The position numbers were made by a program, and so were the translations under genes. A DNA stretch of 64,000 nt from a bacterium. Its GTDB lineage: Bacteria; Krumholzibacteriota; Krumholzibacteriia; JACNKJ01. Of this stretch, positions 60,618 through 64,000 are shown in pieces. The DNA lies in assembly GCA_024231955.1 (NCBI GenBank), contig JAAEPZ010000538.1:371340-435339 (forward strand), given 5' to 3'. The notes beneath the pieces are model-generated. The model was not told the DNA's origin. It did no database searches and was given only the letters and a program-made list of their open reading frames with translations. Numbering within the stretch: position 1 is the stretch's first letter; each line of letters begins with the position of its first letter.

Positions 60618-61109
60618 TCAACCGAACAGATCGCGCAACGCGACTCTCTTCAACGCCCCTTCGGCGCGCGCGGCCTGCAGCGTGGCGAGCCGCCCCTCGA
60701 ACGGGCCCAGCAGCCAGCAGGCTGCGGGCTGTAGTTCGGTTATCGTCAGCTGACCGTCATTCAGGGGGCAGATGTCGCGGTACTCGCTGCTCCCCTCGAT
60801 CCACCGCAGCGGCAAGCCCTGCGTGCGGCAGACGTAGGGGCGATGTTCATAGACCCGGCAATCGCCGGCATCATCGAGAAACGCGCAGGCCCCTGACGCA
60901 AAAGGGCGCCCCTCCACGAGAAGGGCGCCATGTTTCGTGCGGATCAGGTCCGCCTCAAGTTCGAAAACGGTCAGGTCGTCAACGCAACAATCGCGGCAGC
61001 CGCGGCGGCAGAGCAGTCGCTCGCCGTGAAGTCGCACCAGCTTGTCGACCTGCTCATCCACCGCCACGTGCAGCGCGATGAGGGCCTCAAGCTCGGACGA
61101 CCGCTCCAC
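60618..61109 (-). CDS. YkgJ-family cysteine-cluster protein
   Basis: A 163-residue protein of the zinc/iron-chelating CxxCxxCC family (YkgJ). Cys residues lie in CRRGCRDCC (about 35-43), GACAFLDDAGDCRVYEHRPYVCR and DICPL. The cluster is thought to be a metal or Fe-S site; function is unproven. GTG 61109 overlaps the proS stop by one base (TAGTG) with AAGGG upstream, so translation is coupled. The frame before it lies inside proS. Confidence 0.88.
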   Translation of the reverse strand: MERSSELEALIALHVAVDEQVDKLVRLHGERLLCRRGCRDCCVDDLTVFELEADLIRTKHGALLVEGRPFASGACAFLDDAGDCRVYEHRPYVCRTQGLPLRWIEGSSEYRDICPLNDGQLTITELQPAACWLLGPFEGRLATLQAARAEGALKRVALRDLFG

Positions 61110-62551
61110 TAATAACCCTTGGCGAAGATCACGCGCCGTTTGCTCGGCTTGCCGCTGAAGACGCACTCGCCGGGTTCGAGATCTTCAGGACCGGCATCAA
61201 GCGGGATGCAGCGGATCGTCGCCTTGGTCTCCTCCTGAATCGCCACCTCGGTCTCGGTGGTGCCGTCCCAGTGGGCCAGGATGAAGCCGCCCTTCTTTTC
61301 GAGCACCGACTTGAAGTGATTCCAGTTCTCGACGCGATGCGTGTTCTCCTCGCGGAATTTCACCGCGCGTTCGAACAGCGCCGTCTGGATCGTCTCCAGC
61401 CGCTCCTGCACGCTCGCGACGATCCCTTCGACGGGGAGGCCCTTTTTCTCCCGCTTGTCGCGACGGGCGCTGAAGACGGACCTCTTCTCCAGATCCTTCG
61501 GGCCGATCTCGAGCCGCAGCGGCACACCCTTGAGTTCCCACTCGGCGTACTTCCAGCCGGGCTTGAAGTTGTCGCGATCATCGACATGCACGCGGATGCC
61601 GCCCCCCTTGAGGATGCCCGCCACGCGGTGAGCCTCCTCGACCGTGGCGGTCCGCTCTTCGTCGGTCTTGTAGATGGGGACGATCACCGTCTGGATCGGC
61701 GCGAGGCGCGGGGGCATGATCATGCCGTCATCATCGCCGTGCACCATGAGCAGGGCACCGATGAAGCGGGTGGTCACGCCCCAGCTCGTGGCGTAGACGT
61801 GCTTCCGCTCGCCGTCCTCGGCCTGGTAGGTGACGTCGAAGGCCTTGGCGAAGTTCTGACCCAGATTGTGGCTGGTGCCTGCCTGCAACCCCTTGGTGTC
61901 GCCCATCATCGCCTCGATGCAGTAGGTGCGCACCGCGCCGGCGAACTTCTCATGGTCGGTCTTGATCCCCTTGATCACCGGCATTGCCATCTCGGTCTCG
62001 CAGAAATCCGCGTAAACGTCGAGCATCTGCCTGGTCTCGGCTTCGGCCTCCTCGGCGGTGGCGTGGGCGGTATGCCCCTCCTGCCAGAGGAACTCGGTGG
62101 TGCGTAGAAAGAGGCGGGTGCGCATCTCCCAGCGGACGACGTTGGCCCACTGGTTGATCAGCACGGGCAGATCGCGATGGCTCTGAATCCACTTGCGGTA
62201 CATGTCCCAGATGATCGTCTCGCTCGTGGGGCGGATAACCAGAGGCTCCTCAAGCTTTTTGCCGCCGGCATGGGTGACCACGGCCAGTTCGGGGGAGAAA
62301 CCCTCGACATGCTCGGCCTCTTTCTTCATGAAGCTCTCAGGGATCAGCAGCGGGAAGTAGGCATTGACATGCCCGGTCTCCTTGAAACGACGATCGAGTC
62401 CGTCGCGCATGTTCTCCCACAGCCCGTAGCCGTACGGCCGGATGACCATGGAACCCTTGACCGGGGAGTAATCCGCAAGCTGCGCCTGCAGAACGACATC
62501 GGTGTACCAACGCGAAAAATCTTCACTCTGCTTGGTGATCCCCTGTGACAT
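61109..62551 (-). CDS. proS: Prolyl-tRNA synthetase, archaeal/eukaryotic-type
   Basis: A 480-residue class II synthetase that charges tRNA-Pro. It has GYGLWENMRDGLDRRFKETGH, class II motif 2 (NVVRWEMRTRLFLRTTEFLWQEGHTAHAT) and motif 3 in the GDDDGMIMPPRLAP region, then the anticodon-binding domain and a C-terminal zinc-like domain ending in the conserved Tyr. It lacks the long editing insertion of E. coli-type ProRS, so it is the short type found in Thermus, Deinococcus and Bacteroidetes. ATG 62551 follows CAGGAGATTG. It is co-transcribed with the YkgJ gene. Confidence 0.96.
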   Translation of the reverse strand: MSQGITKQSEDFSRWYTDVVLQAQLADYSPVKGSMVIRPYGYGLWENMRDGLDRRFKETGHVNAYFPLLIPESFMKKEAEHVEGFSPELAVVTHAGGKKLEEPLVIRPTSETIIWDMYRKWIQSHRDLPVLINQWANVVRWEMRTRLFLRTTEFLWQEGHTAHATAEEAEAETRQMLDVYADFCETEMAMPVIKGIKTDHEKFAGAVRTYCIEAMMGDTKGLQAGTSHNLGQNFAKAFDVTYQAEDGERKHVYATSWGVTTRFIGALLMVHGDDDGMIMPPRLAPIQTVIVPIYKTDEERTATVEEAHRVAGILKGGGIRVHVDDRDNFKPGWKYAEWELKGVPLRLEIGPKDLEKRSVFSARRDKREKKGLPVEGIVASVQERLETIQTALFERAVKFREENTHRVENWNHFKSVLEKKGGFILAHWDGTTETEVAIQEETKATIRCIPLDAGPEDLEPGECVFSGKPSKRRVIFAKGY

Positions 62552-62580
62552 TTCAATCTCCTGACGAATTCGGGGATGAG

Positions 62581-62598
62581 GATCCGCCGCGGCGGATC
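62581..62598 (-). promoter_or_regulatory. Perfect 18-bp palindrome in the proS leader
   Basis: GATCCGCCGCGGCGGATC, 30 nt before the proS ATG and after the promoter. It could be an operator, or as RNA a GC-rich stem near the ribosome binding site. Confidence 0.4.
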
Positions 62599-62628
62599 GA
62601 GGTGAACCCAATAAAATGGATTCGGAGC

Positions 62629-62657
62629 ATAATACATTGCAATTGCGGCGATTGCAA
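62629..62657 (-). promoter_or_regulatory. Promoter of proS
   Basis: On the minus strand TTGCAA (62657-62652), a 17-nt spacer and TATTAT (62634-62629). Leader of about 70 nt. Confidence 0.65.
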
Positions 62658-62780
62658 GTTGACGCCCGGGCCCGGCACCGCAGGTGAGGTGGGATATGAG
62701 TTTGCGGATCGAATGCTTGATGATCCGGGTAGACGGTGGGAACTCCAAATTGCGACAATTGCACCGGCGGTTGTTCAGTG

Positions 62781-62810
62781 AAATGCCCCTCGTCTATTCG
62801 ACGAGGGGCA
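62781..62810 (-). terminator. Terminator of the M16 peptidase gene
   Basis: TGCCCCTCGTC (62784-62794) pairs perfectly with GACGAGGGGCA (62800-62810), 5-nt loop; on the minus strand a short TTT follows. Confidence 0.7.
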
Positions 62811-62867
62811 CATTCATCTTAATCATATCACGCCGCCTGCAGGGGCGACGCCGGAGCGGACTTGCCG

Positions 62868-64000
62868 CTAAAGATCATCGGCGCTGATGACCTTGATCTC
62901 GCCCAGGTTCAACTCGCGGATGGTCGGCTCGATGACGGCCGCGTCTCCCGCGATCACGAAGAGCAGATCGTCGGGCCTGATATTGGCCTGCACGATGCGG
63001 GCGACCTTCGCCTCGTCGTAGGCTTCGACCCGGGACAGATAGCTGCGCCAGTCGTCGAGGTCCTGGTCATAGAGCACCAGATCCTGCAGCTGGCCCGAGA
63101 TCGCACCGAAGGTTTCGAAGCGCTGCGGGAACCCCTTCATCAGGGAGTTCTTGGCGAACTGCAGCTCATCGCCGGCCATCGGTCTCGGCCCGCGCACGTC
63201 GTTCAGTTCGGCCAGGATCTCGACGATCGCCTCCTTGGTGAATTGGGTCTGGATGGGCGCTATCACCATGAAGACGCCGCTGTGACGCAGTCCGATGACA
63301 TTGGAGAAGGCGCCGTAGGTGTAGCCCTTGTCCTCGCGCAGATTCATGTTGATGCGCGCCCAGAATTGCCCGCCCAGGGCCGTATTCATGAGCTGATAGC
63401 CGAGCATGTCCGCATGCTTGTTCTCCAGGCTGAGATGCCCCGCCATGATCATGCTCTGCGGCGATCCGGGCCTGTCGATGATCAGCACCCGCGGCCCGGC
63501 GGGGGTGACGGGTTTGGCCACGGCCTTGCCGCGGAAGGATCCCCCGCTCCAGTTCTTGAAGGCCCTCGCCAGCCGCCGTTTGGCCTCGTCCATATCCAGA
63601 TCGCCGACAATCACGACGCCCGCGTTCTCGGGCAGGTAATTGCTCTTGTGGAAACCGACCAGATCGGCGCGGTTCAGGGCGGCCAGCGACGCAGGCGTGC
63701 CGTTGCCGGTGAAGGATTGGGCATAGGGGTGATCGTCGCTGAAGAGGCGCTGCTGCATGCCCTTGAGAGCCAGCACCTGCGGGTTGGCGGCCTCCTGACG
63801 CAGCCGACCGAGATACAGCTGACGCTGACGCTCCAGCTCCTCCTCCGGGAAAGCGGGATTCAGAATCAGGTCGCTCATCAGCGACAGGCCGTCGTCCAGG
63901 TTCTCCTTGATGACATTGAGGCTCACGCCGCTGCCGTCGAAGAAGCTGTATGTCCCCAGCCGGGCGCCGAGCGCCTTGGCGTCTTGCGCGATCTCCAGCG
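62868..64000 (-). CDS. M16-family peptidase, C-terminal part (N terminus outside window)
   Basis: The reading frame stays open to the window edge at 64000, so about 377 residues of the C-terminal half are seen. They include ALGARLGTYSFFDGSG and LNVIKENLDDGLSLMSDLILNPAFPEEELERQRQ of the first M16 unit's end. Further on is the second unit's conserved RINMNLREDKGYTYGAFS, with the Arg/Tyr pair that supports the active site. The zinc motif HxxEH would lie at the missing end or in a partner subunit. In this family paired domains form a clamp that degrades peptides in the periplasm; a signal peptide cannot be checked here. Confidence 0.9.
   Translation of the reverse strand, partial: LEIAQDAKALGARLGTYSFFDGSGVSLNVIKENLDDGLSLMSDLILNPAFPEEELERQRQLYLGRLRQEAANPQVLALKGMQQRLFSDDHPYAQSFTGNGTPASLAALNRADLVGFHKSNYLPENAGVVIVGDLDMDEAKRRLARAFKNWSGGSFRGKAVAKPVTPAGPRVLIIDRPGSPQSMIMAGHLSLENKHADMLGYQLMNTALGGQFWARINMNLREDKGYTYGAFSNVIGLRHSGVFMVIAPIQTQFTKEAIVEILAELNDVRGPRPMAGDELQFAKNSLMKGFPQRFETFGAISGQLQDLVLYDQDLDDWRSYLSRVEAYDEAKVARIVQANIRPDDLLFVIAGDAAVIEPTIRELNLGEIKVISADDL

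Larger units (their letters stand above)
62552..62867 (-). other. Intergenic region between the M16 peptidase gene and proS
   Basis: 316 nt holding, in minus-strand order, the terminator of the M16 peptidase gene, the proS promoter and the palindrome in the proS leader. No coding frame was found; no T-box motif (GGGTGG-ACC) was seen. Confidence 0.6.

Noticed and set aside
1..64000. CRISPR arrays, insertion sequences, attachment sites, prophage or toxin-antitoxin modules
   Set aside because: No regularly spaced repeats, transposase or integrase frames, or phage genes were seen; the window reads as ordinary chromosome with envelope and signalling accessory genes.

Overview
The window is a chromosomal segment of moderately high GC from an uncultured-type Gram-negative bacterium. 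Several secreted proteins end in the FlgD-like carboxy-terminal domain with a PNPFNP motif. Together with TPR/CHAT lipoproteins, VCBS/ASPIC proteins and PD40 propellers, this is typical of FCB-related candidate phyla such as Krumholzibacteriota, Eisenbacteria or Latescibacterota. That placement is inference from gene style only. Candidate promoters resemble the sigma70 consensus, and one clear -24/-12 (sigma54) promoter is present. No tRNA, rRNA, CRISPR array or insertion sequence was found.

Layout. 1-885: 3' end of an RND efflux pump gene. 1016-2752: secreted deiminase with the domain order of Porphyromonas PPAD. 3001-6825: zinc-ribbon protein, CPBP protease, then nnr-tsaD. 7130-11280: a signalling module (receiver-GGDEF protein, histidine kinase fused to HD-GYP, lone receiver). 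11504-15238: priA and a TPR lipoprotein. 15516-20259: core block rho-rpmE-DUF1385-prfA-prmC. 20354-23355: serine-hydrolase-like protein, HD protein, murA. 23361-28527: a sigma54 activator and, behind a -24/-12 promoter with candidate enhancer sites, an operon of NifX-like proteins, a DUF5320 protein and two ferredoxin-bearing MinD-like ATPases, resembling the orange-protein (ORP) system of Desulfovibrio. 28617-30509: selB. 30534-32791: two coupled secreted proteins on the minus strand. 32863-35666: a methyltransferase and a degenerate NtrC-like protein. 35749-40392: a TPR-CHAT lipoprotein divergent from an ECF sigma factor and its membrane anti-sigma factor. 40515-43486: NhaC-type antiporter and a FlgD-tailed secreted protein. 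43567-46196: Rrf2 regulator and P1B ATPase. 46298-51024: two tandem paralogue pairs of envelope proteins and a Cys-rich protein. 51025-51520: no gene of normal size, but a strong promoter and a terminator bracketing about 310 nt. 51521-55531: lutABC-type operon with a UMF1 transporter. 55720-58431: large hydrolase/FG-GAP/ASPIC/FlgD fusion. 58454-61109: nitroreductase, membrane proteins, YkgJ protein. 61109-62551: proS. 62868-64000: 5'-truncated M16 peptidase gene.

The most interesting systems are the CHAT protease / ECF sigma / anti-sigma locus, which may be a protease-controlled envelope stress switch; the self-contained sigma54 ORP-like operon; the PPAD-like deiminase; and the candidate small RNA near 51.2-51.5 kb. 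All functions are read from sequence motifs and gene order; no search was run.
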